The notes beneath the pieces are model-generated. The model was not told the DNA's origin and made no database searches. It was given only the letters and a program-made list of their open reading frames with translations. The position numbers and the translations under genes are program-made. From NCBI GenBank assembly GCA_964019135.1, contig OZ025253.1, positions 2,078,233-2,142,232 on the forward strand: DNA of 64,000 bases. Reading direction: 5' to 3'. This document shows positions 51,111 to 64,000 of the stretch, piece by piece (the stretch's first letter is position 1; each line of letters opens with the position of its first letter). This DNA comes from Arenicola marina. Its lineage: Eukaryota > Annelida > Polychaeta > Arenicolidae.

Positions 51111-53225
51111 GGGGGTCCTACACGACGAGCTCTGGGGTCCTACACGACGAGCTCTGGGGTCCTACACGACGAGCTCTGGGGTCCTACACGACGAGCTCTG
51201 GGGTCCTACACGACGAGCTCTGGGGTCCTACGCGACGAGCTCTGGGGTCCTACACGACGAGCTCTGGGGTCCTACACGACGAGCTCTGGAGTCCTACACG
51301 ACGAGCTCTGGGGTCCTACACGACGTGCTCTGGAGTCCTACACGACGAGCTCTGGGGTCCTACACGACGAGCTCTGGGGTCCTACACGACGAGCTCTGGG
51401 GTCCTACACGACGAGCTCTGGGGTCCTACACGACGAGCTCTGGGGTCCTACACGACGAGCTCTGGGGTCCTACACGACGAGCTCTGGGGTCCTACACGAC
51501 GAGCTCTGGGGTCCTACACGACGAGCTCTGGGGTCCTACACGACGAGCTCTGGAGTCCTACACGACGAGCTCTGGGGTCCTACACGACGAGCTCTGGGGT
51601 CCTACACGACGAGCTCTGGAGTCCTACACGACGAGCTCTGGGGACCTACACGACGTGCTCTGGAGTCCTACACGACGAGCTCTGGGGTCCTACACGACGA
51701 GCTCTGGGGTCCTACACGACGAGCTCTGGAGTCCTACACGACGAGCTCTGGGGTCCTACACGACGAGCTCTGGGGTCCTACACGACGAGCTCTGGGGTCC
51801 TACACGACGAGCTCTGGGGTCCTACACGACGAGCTCTGGGGTCCTACGCGACGAGCTCTGGGGTCCTACACGACGAGCTCTGGGGTACTACACGACGAGC
51901 TCTGGGGTGCTACACGACGAGCTCTGGGGTCCTACACGACGAGCTCTGGGGTCCTACACGACGAGCTCTGGGGTCCTACACGACGAGCTCTGGGGTCCTA
52001 CACGACGAGCTCTGGGGTCCTACACGACGAGCTCTGGGGTCCTACACGACGAGCTCTGGGGTCCTACACGACGAGCTCTGGAGTCCTACACGACGAGCTC
52101 TGGGGTCCTACACGACGAGCTCTGGGGTCCTACACGACGAGCTCTGGAGTCCTACACGACGAGCTCTGGGGACCTACACGACGTGCTCTGGAGTCCTACA
52201 CGACGAGCTCTGGGGTCCTACACGACGAGCTCTGGGGTCCTACACGACGAGCTCTGGAGTCCTACACGACGAGCTCTGGGGTCCTACACGACGAGCTCTG
52301 GGGTCCTACACGACGAGCTCTGGGGTCCTACGCGACGAGCTCTGGGGTCCTACACGACGAGTTCTGGGGTACTACACGACGAGCTCTGGGGTCCTACACG
52401 ACGAGCTCTGGGGTACTACACGACGAGCTCTGGGGTGCTACACGACGAGCTCTGGGGTCCTACACGACGAGCTCTGGGGTCCTACACGACGAGCTCTGGG
52501 GTCCTACACGACGAGCTCTGGGGTCCTACACGACGAGCTCTGGGGTCCTACACGACGAGCTCTGGGGTCCTACACGACGAGCTCTGGGGTCCTACACGAC
52601 GAGCTCTGGGGTCCTACACGACGAGCTCTGGGGTCCTACACGACGAGCTCTGGGGTCCTACACGACGAGCTCTGGGGTGCTACACGACGAGCTCTGGGGT
52701 CCTACACGACGAGCTCTGGGGTCCTACACGGCGAGCTCTGGGGTCCTACACGACGAGCTTTGGGGTCCTACACGACGAGCTCTGGGGTCCTACACGACGA
52801 GCTCTGGGGTCCTACACGACGAGCTCTGGGGTCCAACACGACGAGCTCTGGGGTGCTACACGACGAGCTCTGGGGTGCTACACGACGAGCTCTGGGGTAC
52901 TACACGACGAGCTCTGGGGTCCTACACGACGAGCTCTGTTGTCTTACACGACGAGCTCTGGGGTCCTACACGACGAGCTCTGGGGTCCTACACGACGAGC
53001 TCTGGGGTCCTACACGACGAGCTCTGGGGTCCTACACGACGAGCTCTGGGGTCCTACACGACGAGCTCTGGGGTCCTACGCGACGAGCTCTGGGTTCCTA
53101 CACGACGAGCTCTGGGGTCCTACACGACGAGCTCTGGAGTCTTACACGACGAGCTCTGGGGTCCTACACGACGAGCTCTGGGGTCCTACACGACGAGCTC
53201 TGGGGTCCTACGCGACGAGCTCTGG
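51111..53225. repeat. Minisatellite, 22 bp x ~96
   Basis: Units are GGGGTCCTACACGACGAGCT plus CT. TCCTACACGACG is shared with the 61-bp unit. Variant blocks (GGAGTCC, GTGCTCT) recur at about 550-bp spacing. Confidence 0.95.
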
Positions 53226-53573
53226 TTCTGTGACACAAGAACGAAAATAGCTGTTAATAAATTGCTCTTTATTTGTCTAAATGTGCAATAGCTTGGACAG
53301 CGGTTAGCGACACTGTAGTTAAGTGCCGCTCGCGGCTGTGTTTCCAAGGAGCAGTGACGTCGTCAAACTATTTACTAAGGCAGTAACGAAATCTTCTTTA
53401 GGTCAAATCGGTTTGATCTCTTGCCCCTTTATTGTTCGTAAATTGTATTAATTGTATCAATAGCTATCAAATTACTTGTTGGAACTGTATTTGTTAATAT
53501 AGCGTCGTCACAAGATATGTGAAGAGAATGACGATCGCATACAAACGCAACATTAGGAAACTAAAGTCAATTT
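53226..53573. other. Unique spacer between satellites
   Basis: About 350 bases with no ORF or repeat of note. Confidence 0.5.
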
Positions 53574-56500
53574 AAGGCGACACCCCTTTCCTGGCCGGGT
53601 GATACCCCTAATGGGTGACACGCCCTCTCCTGGCCGGGTGATACCCCTAATGGGTGACACGCCCTCTCCTGGCCGGGTGACACCCCTATTGGGTGACACG
53701 CCCTCTCCTGGCCGGGTGACACCCCTAATGGGTGACACGCCCTCTCCTGGCCGGGTGACACCCCCGTGGGTGACACGCCCTCTCCTGGCCGGGTGACACC
53801 CCCGTGGGTGACACGCCCTCTCCTGGCCGGGTGACACGCCCTCTCCTGGCCGGGTGACACCCCCTTTCCTGGCCGGGTGATACCCCTAATGGGTGTCACG
53901 CCCTTTCCTGGCTGGGTGACACCCCCTCTCCTGGCCGGGTGACACCCCCGTGGGTGACACGCCCTCTCCGGGCCGGGTGACACTCCTAATGGGTGACACG
54001 CCCTTTCCTGGCCGGGTGACACCCCCTCTCCTGGCCGGGTGACACCCCCGTGGGTGACACGCCCTCTCCGAGCCGGGTGACACCCCTAATGGGTGACACG
54101 CCCTCTCCTGGCCGGGTGATACTCCCAATGGGTGACACGCCCTCTCCTGGCCGGGTGATACTCCTAATGGGTGACACGCCCTTTCCTGGCCGGGTGATAC
54201 TCCTAATGGGTGACACGCCCTCTCCTGGCCGGGTGACACCCCCGTGGGTGACACGCCCTCTCCTGGCCGGGTGACACCCCTAATGGGTGACACGCCCTCT
54301 CCTCGCCGGGTGATACTCCTAATGGGTGACACGCCCTCTCCTGGCCGGGTGACACCCCCGTGGGTGACACGCCCTCTCCTGGCCGGGTGATACCCTTAAT
54401 GGGTGACACGCCCTCTCCTGGCCGGGTGACACCCCCGTGGGTGACACGCCCTCTCCTGGCCGGGTGACACTCCTAATGGGTGACACGCCCTCTCCTGGCC
54501 GGGTGATACTCCCAATGGGTGACACGCCCTCTCCTGGCCGGGTGACACCCCCGTGGGTGACACGCCCTCTCCTGGCCGGGTGATACTCCTAATGGGTGAC
54601 ACGCCCTCTCATGGCCGGGTGATACTCCTAATGGGTGACACGCCCTCTCCTGGCCGGGTGATACTCCTAATGGGTGACACGCCCTCTCCTGGCCGGGTGA
54701 CACCCCTAATGGGTGACACGCCCTCTCCTGGCCGGGTGATACTCCTAATGGGTGACACGCCCTCTCCTGGCCGGGTGATACCCCTAATGGGTGACACGCC
54801 CTCTCCTGGCCGGGTGACACCCCTAATGGGTGACACGCCCTCTCATGGCCGGGTGACACCCCTAATGGGTGACACGCCCTTTCCTGGCCGGGTGATACCC
54901 CTAATGGGTGACACGCCCTCTCCTGGCCGGGTGATACTCCTAATGGGTGACACGCCCTCTCCTGGCCGGGTGATACCCCTAATGGGTGACACCGCCTCTC
55001 CTGGCCGGGTGACACCCCCGTGGGTGACACCCCCATCGGTGACACCCCTTTCCTGGCCGGGAGATACCCCTAATGGGTGACACGCCCTCTCATGGCCGGG
55101 TGATACTCCTAATGGGTGACACGCCCTCTCCTGGCCGGGTGATACTCCTAATGGGTGACACGCCCTCTCCTGGCCGGGTGATACTCCTAATGGGTGACAC
55201 GCCCTCTCCTGGCCGGGTGACACCCCCGTGGGTGACACGCCCTCTCCTGGCCGGGTGACACCCCCGTGGGTGACACGCCCTCTCCTGGCCGGGTGATACC
55301 CCTAATGGGTGACACGCCCTCTCCTGGCCGGGTGATACTCCTAATGGGTGACACGCCCTCTCCTGGCCGGGTGATACCCCTAATGGGTGACACCCCCTCT
55401 CCTGGCCGGGTGACACCCCCGTGGGTGACACCCCCATCGGTGACACCCCTTTCCTGGCCGGGTGATACCCCTAATGGGTGACACGCCCTCTCATGGCCGG
55501 GTGATACTCCTAATGGGTGACACGCCCTCTCCTGGCCGGGTGATACTCCTAATGGGTGACACGCCCTCTCCTGGCCGGGTGATACTCCTAATGGGTGACA
55601 CGCCCTCTCCTGGCCGGGTGACACCCCCGTGGGTGACACGCCCTCTCCTGGCCGGGTGATACTCCTAATGGGTGACACCCCCTCTCCTGGCCGGGTGATA
55701 CCCCTAATGGGTGACACGCCCTCTCCTGGCCGGGTGATACTCCTAATGGGTGACACGCCCTCTCCTGGCCGGGTGACACCCCCGTGGGTGACACGCCCTC
55801 TCCTGGCCGGGTTATACTCCTAATGGGTGACACGCCCTCTCCTGGCCGGGTGACACCCCCGTGGGTGACACGCCCTCTCCTGGCCGGGTGATACTCCTAA
55901 TGGGTGACACCCCCTCTCCTGGCCGGGTGATACCCCTAATGGGTGACACGCCCTCTCCTGGCCGGGTGATACTCCTAATGGGTGACACCCCCTTTCCTGG
56001 CCGGGTGATACCCCTAATGGGTGACACGCCCTCTCCTGGCCGGGTGATACTCCTAATGGGTGACACGCCCTCTCCTGGCCGGGTGATACTCCTAATGGGT
56101 GACACGCCCTCTCCTGGCCGGGTGATACCCCTAATGGGTGACACGCCCTCTCCTGGCCGGGTGATACCCCTAATGGGTGACACGCCCTCTCCTGGCCGGG
56201 TGATACTCCTAATGGGTGACACGCCCTCTCATGGCCGGGTGACACCCCCGTGGGTGACACGCCCTCTCATGGCCGGGTGATACTCCTAATGGGTGACACG
56301 CCCTCTCCTGGCCGGGTGACACCCCTATTGGGTGACACGCCCTCTCCTGGCCGGGTGATACCCCTAATGGGTGACACGCCCTCTCATGGCCGGGTGATAC
56401 TCCTAATGGGTGACACGCCCTCTCATGGCCGGGTGATACTCCTAATGGGTGACACGCCCTCTCCTGGCCGGGTGATACTCCTAATGGGTGACACGCCCTC

Positions 56501-59500
56501 TCCTGGCCGGGTGATACCCCTAATGGGTGACACGCCCTCTCCTGGCCGGGTGATACCCCTAATGGGTGACACGCCCTCTCCTGGCCGGGTGATACTCCTA
56601 ATGGGTGACACGCCCTCTCATGGCCGGGTGATACTCCTAATGGGTGACACGCCCTCTCCTGGCCGGGTGATACCCCTAATGGGTGACACGCCCTCTCCTG
56701 GCCGGGTGATACTCCTAATGGGTGACACGCCCTCTCCTGGCCGGGTGATACCCCTAATGGGTGACACGCCCTCTCATGGCCGGGTGATACTCCTAATGGG
56801 TGACACGCCCTCTCCTGGCCGGGTGATACCCCTAATGGGTGACACCCCCTCTCCTGGCCGGGTGACACCCCCGTGGGTGACACGCCCTCTCCTGGCCGGG
56901 TGACACCCCTAATGGGTGACACGCCCTCTCCTGGCCGGGTGATACTCCTAATGGGTGACACGCCCTCTCATGGCCGGGTGATACTCCTAATGGGTGACAC
57001 GCCCTCTCCTGGCCGGGTGATACCCCTATTGGGTGACACGCCCTCTCCTGGCCGGGTGATACCCCTAATGGGTGACACGCCCTCTCCTGGCCGGGTGATA
57101 CTCCTAATGGGTGACACGCCCTCTCCTGGCCGGGTGACACCCCCGTGGGTGACACGCCCTCTCCTGGCCGGGTGATACTCCTAATGGGTGACACGCCCTC
57201 TCCTGGCCGGGTGACACCCCCGTGGGTGACACGCCCTCTCCTGGCCGGGTGATACTTCTAATGGGTGACACCCCCTTTCCTGGCCGGGTGATACCCCTAA
57301 TGGGTGACACGCCCTCTCCTGGCCGGGTGACACCCTTAATGGGTGACACGTCCTCTCATGGCCGGGTGATACTCCTAATGGGTGACACGCCCTCTCCTGG
57401 CCGGGTGATACTCCTAATGGGTGACGCGCCCTCTCCTGGCCGGGTGATACTCCTAATGGGTGACACGCCCTCTCCTGGCCGGGTGACACCCCTAATGGGT
57501 GACACGCCCTCTCCTGGCCGGGTGATACCCCTAATGGGTGACACGCCCTCTCCTGGCCGGGTGATACTCCTAATGGGTGACACGCCCTCTCCTGGCCGGG
57601 TGATACTCCTAATGGGTGACACGCCCTCTCCTGGCCGGGTGATACTCCTAATGGGTGACACCCCCTCTCCTGGCCGGGTGATACCCCTAATGGGTGACGC
57701 GCCCTCTCCTGGCCGGGTGATACTCCTAATGGGTGACACGCCCTCTCCTGGCCGGGTGATACTCCTAATGGGTGACACGCCCTCTCCTGGCCGGGTGACA
57801 CCCCCGTGGGTGACACGCCCTCTCCTGGCCGGGTGATACTCCTAATGGGTGACACCCCCTTTCCTGGCCGGGTGATACCCCTAATGGGTGACACGCCCTC
57901 TCCTGGCCGGGTGACACCCCTAATGGGTGACACGCCCTCTCCTGTCCGGGTGATACTCCTAATGGGTGACACCCCCTCTCCTGGCCGGGTGATACCCCTA
58001 ATGGGTGACACGCCCTCTCCTGGCCGGGTGACACCCCCGTGGGTGACACGCCCTCTCCTGGCCGGGTGACACTCCTAATGGGTGACACGCCCTCTCCTGG
58101 CCGGGTGATACTCCCAATGGGTGACACGCCCTCTCCTGGCCGGGTGACACCCCCGTGGGTGACACGCCCTCTCCTGGCCGGGTGATACTCCTAATGGGTG
58201 ACACGCCCTCTCATGGCCGGGTGATACTCCTAATGGGTGACACGCCCTCTCCTGGCCGGGTGATACTCCTAATGGGTGACACGCCCTCTCCTGGCCGGGT
58301 GACACCCCTAATGGGTGACACGCCCTCTCCAGGCCGGGTGATACTCCTAATGGGTGACACGCCCTCTCCTGGCCGGGTAATACCCCTAATGGGTGACACG
58401 CCCTCTCCTGGCCGGGTGACACCCCTAATGGGTGACACGCCCTCTCATGGCCGGGTGACGCCCCTAATGGGTGACACGCCCTTTCCTGGCCGGGTGATAC
58501 CCCTAATGGGTGACACGCCCTCTCCTGGCCGGGTGATACTCCTAATGGGTGACACGCCCTCTCCTGGCCGGGTGATACCCCTAATGGGTGACACCCCCTC
58601 TCCTGGCCGGGTGACACCCCCGTGGGTGACTCCCCCATCGGTGACACCCCTTTCCTGGCCGGGTGATACCCCTAATGGGTGACACGCCCTCTCATGGCCG
58701 GGTGATACTCCTAATGGGTGACACGCCCTCTCCTGGCCGGGTGATACTCCTAATGGGTGACACGCCCTCTCCTGGCCGGGTGATACTCCTAATGGGTGAC
58801 ACGCCCTCTCCTGGCCGGGTGACACCCCCGTGGGTGACACGCCCTCTCCTGGCCGGGTGACACCCCCGTGGGTGACACGCCCTCTCCTGGCCGGGTGATA
58901 CCCCTAATGGGTGACACGCCCTCTCCTGGCCGGGTGATACTCCTAATGGGTGACACGCCCTCTCCTGGCCGGGTGATACCCCTAATGGGTGACACCCCCT
59001 CTCCTGGCCGGGTGACACCCCCGTGGGTGACACCCCCATCGGTGACACCCCTTTCCTGGCCGGGTGATACCCCTAATGGGTGACACGCCCTCTCATGGCC
59101 GGGTGATACTCCTAATGGGTGACACGCCCTCTCCTGGCCGGGTGATACTCCTAATGGGTGACACGCCCTCTCCTGGCCGGGTGATACTCCTAATGGGTGA
59201 CACGCCCTCTCCTGGCCGGGTGACACCCCCGTGGGTGACACGCCCTCTCCTGGCCGGGTGATACCCCTAATGGGTGACACGCCCTCTCCTGGCCGGGTGA
59301 TACTCCTAATGGGTGACACGCCCTCTCCTGGCCGGGTGACACCCCCGTGGGTGACACGCCCTCTCCTGGCCGGGTGATACTCCTAATGGGTGACACGCCC
59401 TCTCCTGGCCGGGTGACACCCCCGTGGGTGACACGCCCTCTCCTGGCCGGGTGATACTCCTAATGGGTGACACCCCCTTTCCTGGCCGGGTGATACCCCT

Positions 59501-62500
59501 AATGGGTGACACGCCCTCTCCTGGCCGGGTGACACCCTTAATGGGTGACACGTCCTCTCATGGCCGGGTGATACTCCTAATGGGTGACACGCCCTCTCCT
59601 GGCCGGGTGATACTCCTAATGGGTGACGCGCCCTCTCCTGGCCGGGTGATACTCCTAATAGGTGACACGCCCTCTCCTGGCCGGGTGACACCCCTAATGG
59701 GTGACACGCCCTCTCCTGGCCGGGTGATACCCCTAATGGGTGACACCCCCTCTCCTGGCCGGGTGACACCCCCGTGGGTGACACCCCCATCGGTGACACC
59801 CCTTTCCTGGCCGGGTGATACCCCTAATGGGTGACACGCCCTCTCATGGCCGGGTGATACTCCTAATGGGTGACACGCCCTCTCCTGGCCGGGTGATACT
59901 CCTAATGGGTGACACGCCCTCTCCTGGCCGGGTGATACTCCTAATGGGTGACACGCCCTCTCCTGGCCGGGTGACACCCCCGTGGGTGACACGCCCTCTC
60001 CTGGCCGGGTGATACTCCTAATGGGTGACACCCCCTCTCCTGGCCGGGTGATACCCCTAATGGGTGACACGCCCTCTCCTGGCCGGGTGATACTCCTAAT
60101 GGGTGACACGCCCTCTCCTGGCCGGGTGACACCCCCGTGGGTGACACGCCCTCTCCTGGCCGGGTTATACTCCTAATGGGTGACACGCCCTCTCCTGGCC
60201 GGGTGACACCCCCGTGGGTGACACGCCTTCTCCTGGCCGGGTGATACTCCTAATGGGTGACACCCCCTTTCCTGGCCGGGTGATACCCCTAATGGGTGAC
60301 ACGCCCTCTCCTGGCCGGGTGATACTCCTAATGGGTGACACGCCCTCTCCTGGCCGGGTGATACTCCTAATGGGTGACACGCCCTCTCCTGGCCGGGTGA
60401 TACCCCTAATGGGTGACACGCCCTCTCCTGGCCGGGTGATACCCCTAATGGGTGACACGCCCTCTCCTGGCCGGGTGATACTCCTAATGGGTGACACGCC
60501 CTCTCATGGCCGGGTGACACCCCCGTGGGTGACACGCCCTCTCATGGCCGGGTGATACTCCTAATGGGTGACACGCCCTCTCCTGGCCGGGTGACACCCC
60601 TATTGGGTGACACGCCCTCTCCTGGCCGGGTGATACCCCTAATGGGTGACACGCCCTCTCATGGCCGGGTGATACTCCTAATGGGTGACACGCCCTCTCA
60701 TGGCCGGGTGATACTCCTAATGGGTGACACGCCCTCTCCTGGCCGGGTGATACTCCTAATGGGTGACACGCCCTCTCCTGGCCGGGTGATACCCCTAATG
60801 GGTGACACGCCCTCTCCTGGCCGGGTGATACCCCTAATGGGTGACACGCCCTCTCCTGGCCGGGTGATACTCCTAATGGGTGACACGCCCTCTCATGGCC
60901 GGGTGATACTCCTAATGGGTGACACGCCCTCTCCTGGCCGGGTGATACCCCTAATGGGTGACACGCCCTCTCCTGGCCGGGTGATACTCCTAATGGGTGA
61001 CACGCCCTCTCCTGGCCGGGTGATACCCCTAATGGGTGACACGCCCTCTCATGGCCGGGTGATACTCCTAATGGGTGACACGCCCTCTCCTGGCCGGGTG
61101 ATACCCCTAATGGGTGACACCCCCTCTCCTGGCCGGGTGACACCCCCGTGGGTGACACGCCCTCTCCTGGCCGGGTGACACCCCTAATGGGTGACACGCC
61201 CTCTCCTGGCCGGGTGATACTCCTAATGGGTGACACGCCCTCTCATGGCCGGGTGATACTCCTAATGGGTGACACGCCCTCTCCTGGCCGGGTGATACCC
61301 CTATTGGGTGACACGCCCTCTCCTGGCCGGGTGATACCCCTAATGGGTGACACGCCCTCTCCTGGCCGGGTGATACTCCTAATGGGTGACACGCCCTCTC
61401 CTGGCCGGGTGACACCCCCGTGGGTGACACGCCCTCTCCTGGCCGGGTGATACTCCTAATGGGTGACACGCCCTCTCCTGGCCGGGTGACACCCCCGTGG
61501 GTGACACGCCCTCTCCTGGCCGGGTGATACTCCTAATGGGTGACACCCCCTTTCCTGGCCGGGTGATACCCCTAATGGGTGACACGCCCTCTCCTGGCCG
61601 GGTGACACCCTTAATGGGTGACACGTCCTCTCATGGCCGGGTGATACTCCTAATGGGTGACACGCCCTCTCCTGGCCGGGTGATACTCCTAATGAGTGAC
61701 GCGCCCTCTCCTGGCCGGGTGATACTCCTAATGGGTGACACGCCCTCTCCTGGCCGGGTGACACCCCTAATGGGTGACACGCCCTCTCCTGGCCGGGTGA
61801 TACCCCTAATGGGTGACACGCCCTCTCCTGGCCGGGTGATACTCCTAATGGGTGACACGCCCTCTCCTGGCCGGGTGATACTCCTAATGGGTGACACGCC
61901 CTCTCCTGGCCGGGTGATACTCCTAATGGGTGACACCCCCTCTCCTGGCCGGGTGATACCCCTAATGGGTGACACGCCCTCTCCTGGCCGGGTGATACTC
62001 CTAATGGGTGACACGCCCTCTCCTGGCCGGGTGATACTCCTAATGGGTGACACGCCCTCTCCTGGCCGGGTGACACCCCCGTGGGTGACACGCCCTCTCC
62101 TGGCCGGGTGATACTCCTAATGGGTGACACCCCCTTTCCTGGCCGGGTGATACCCCTAATGGGTGACACGCCCTCTCCTGGCCGGGTGACACCCCTAATG
62201 GGTGACACGCCCTCTCCTGTCCGGGTGATACTCCTAATGGGTGACACCCCCTCTCCTGGCCGGTTGATACCCCCAATGGGTGACACGCCCTCTCCTGGCC
62301 GGGTGATACTCCTAATGGGTGACACGCCCTCTCCTGGCCGGGTGATACTCCTAATGGGTGACACGCCCTCTCCTGGCCGGGTGACACCCCCGTGGGTGAC
62401 ACGCCCTCTCCTGGCCGGGTGATACTCCTAATGGGTGACACCCCCTTTCCTGGCCGGGTGATACCCCTAATGGGTGACACGCCCTCTCCTGGCCGGGTGA

Positions 62501-64000
62501 CACCCCTAATGGGTGACACGCCCTCTCATGGCCGGGTGATACTCCTAATGGGTGACACGCCCTCTCCTGGCCGGGTGATACTCCTAATGGGTGACACGCC
62601 CTCTCCTGGCCGGGTGATACTCCTAATGGGTGACACGCCCTCTCATGGCCGGGTGATACTCCTAATGGGTGACACGCCCTCTCCTGGCCGGGTGGCACCC
62701 CCGTGGGTGACACGCCCTCTCCTGGCCGGGTGACACCCCCGTGGGTGACACGCCCTCTCCTGGCCGGGTGATACTCCTAATGGGTGACACCCCCTTTCCT
62801 GGCCGGGTGACACCCCTAATGGGTGACACGCCCTCTCCTGGCCGGGTGATACTCCTAATGGGTGACACGCCCTTTCCTGGCCGGGTGATACTCCTAATGG
62901 GTGACACGCCCTCTCCTGGCCGGGTGACACCCCCGTGGGTGACACGCCCTCTCCTGGCCGGGTGACACCCCTAATGGGTGACACGCCCTCTCCTCGCCGG
63001 GTGATACTCCTAATGGGTGACACGCCCTCTCCTGGCCGGGTGACACCCCCGTGGGTGACACGCCCTCTCCTGGCCGGGTGATACCCCTAATGGGTGACAC
63101 GCCCTCTCCTGGCCGGGTGACACCCCCGTGGGTGACACGCCCTCTCCTGGCCGGGTGACACTCCTAATGGGTGACACGCCCTCTCCTGGCCGGGTGATAC
63201 TCCCAATGGGTGACACGCCCTCTCCTGGCCGGGTGACACCCCCGTGGGTGACACGCCCTCTCCTGGCCGGGTGATACTCCTAATGGGTGACACGCCCTCT
63301 CATGGCCGGGTGATACTCCTAATGGGTGACACGCCCTCTCCTGGCCGGGTGATACTCCTAATGGGTGACACGCCCTCTCCTGGCCGGGTGACACCCCTAA
63401 TGGGTGACACGCCCTCTCCTGGCCGGGTGATACTCCTAATGGGTGACACGCCCTCTCCTGGCCGGGTGATACCCCTAATGGGTGACACGCCCTCTCCTGG
63501 CCGGGTGACACCCCTAATGGGTGACACGCCCTCTCATGGCCGGGTGACACCCCTAATGGGTGACACGCCCTTTCCTGGCCGGGTGATACCCCTAATGGGT
63601 GACACGCCCTCTCCTGGCCGGGTGATACTCCTAATGGGTGACACGCCCTCTCCTGGCCGGGTGATACCCCTAATGGGTGACACCCCCTCTCCTGGCCGGG
63701 TGACACCCCCGTGGGTGACACCCCCATCGGTGACACCCCTTTCCTGGCCGGGTGATACCCCTAATGGGTGACACGCCCTCTCATGGCCGGGTGATACTCC
63801 TAATGGGTGACACGCCCTCTCCTGGCCGGGTGATACTCCTAATGGGTGACACGCCCTCTCCTGGCCGGGTGATACTCCTAATGGGTGACACGCCCTCTCC
63901 TGGCCGGGTGACACCCCCGTGGGTGACACGCCCTCTCCTGGCCGGGTGACACCCCCGTGGGTGACACGCCCTCTCCTGGCCGGGTGATACCCCTAATGGG
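53574..64000. repeat. Large satellite, 38/39 bp x ~268, runs off the window
   Basis: Units contain GGGTGACACGCCCTCTCCTG then GCCGGGTGATA and either CTCCTAAT (39 bp) or CACCCCCGT (38 bp). Kilobase blocks repeat almost exactly: ~54.3-55.7 kb recurs at ~57.9-59.3 kb (offset 3602) and ~62.9-64.0 kb (offset 8691); ~55.8-58.0 kb recurs at ~60.1-62.3 kb (offset about 4275-4353). All the ORFs here are by-products. Confidence 0.95.

Noticed and set aside
50826-53291. 821- and 726-codon ORFs of TTSSGVLHDELWGPTRRALG type
   Set aside because: Three frames of a 22-bp repeat give the same cyclic peptide; no start context, splice or domain support.
53553-63949. Dozens of ORFs with MGDTPSPGRVI or ACHPLGVSPGQER repeats
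   Set aside because: Satellite composition effect; both strands open; no flanking gene structure.
53574-64000. CRISPR array
   Set aside because: Repeats are contiguous with no unique spacers, and the genome is eukaryotic.

Overview
The window looks like metazoan nuclear DNA, most likely from a cephalochordate (amphioxus, Branchiostoma). That is an inference. It rests on small phase-matched exons in short introns, a secreted EGF/chitin-binding gene, CR1-like LINE fragments, and very heavy minisatellite load: by my count about 45% of the 64 kb is tandem repeat. There are no bacterial operons, no CRISPR array and no intact RNA gene.

Layout. 1-12.9 kb is gene-poor: several minisatellites (35, 32, ~42 and 15 bp units), two decayed minus-strand LINE fragments and a hairpin element. 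13.0-22.7 kb (+) is a complete farnesyl diphosphate synthase gene (FDPS): eight coding exons, 354 codons, all catalytic motifs present. Its introns hold a 1.26 kb terminal-inverted-repeat element and four minisatellites, two of which multiply the gene's own splice sites. 24.0-27.7 kb (-) holds the signal-peptide exon, a half EGF exon and a shortened chitin-binding exon of a probable decayed gene, interrupted by 32- and 25-bp satellites. 28.7 kb carries a small 18S rRNA 3'-end fragment next to a 25-bp satellite. 30.0-45.3 kb (-) is the second complete gene: 14 coding exons for a predicted 674-residue secreted protein made of a signal peptide, a Ly6/uPAR (three-finger) domain, ten EGF-like modules (the first split by a ~110-residue Ser/Lys/Gly-rich insertion) and one C-terminal CBM14 chitin-binding domain. 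46.0-49.2 kb is a LINE endonuclease domain that runs into a 50-bp satellite. From 49.8 kb to the end is almost pure satellite: 32-bp, 61-bp, 22-bp and finally a 10.4 kb array of 38/39-bp units with multi-kilobase higher-order duplications that runs off the window.

The two intact genes are unrelated in function. FDPS makes farnesyl diphosphate in the mevalonate pathway; the EGF/chitin-binding protein should act outside the cell, perhaps at a chitin- or mucus-covered surface. What unites the window is tandem-repeat growth at exon-intron junctions: at least four arrays contain copies of a neighbouring splice donor or acceptor together with adjoining exon sequence. The many long ORFs over satellites (up to 1102 codons) are by-products of repeat composition, not genes.
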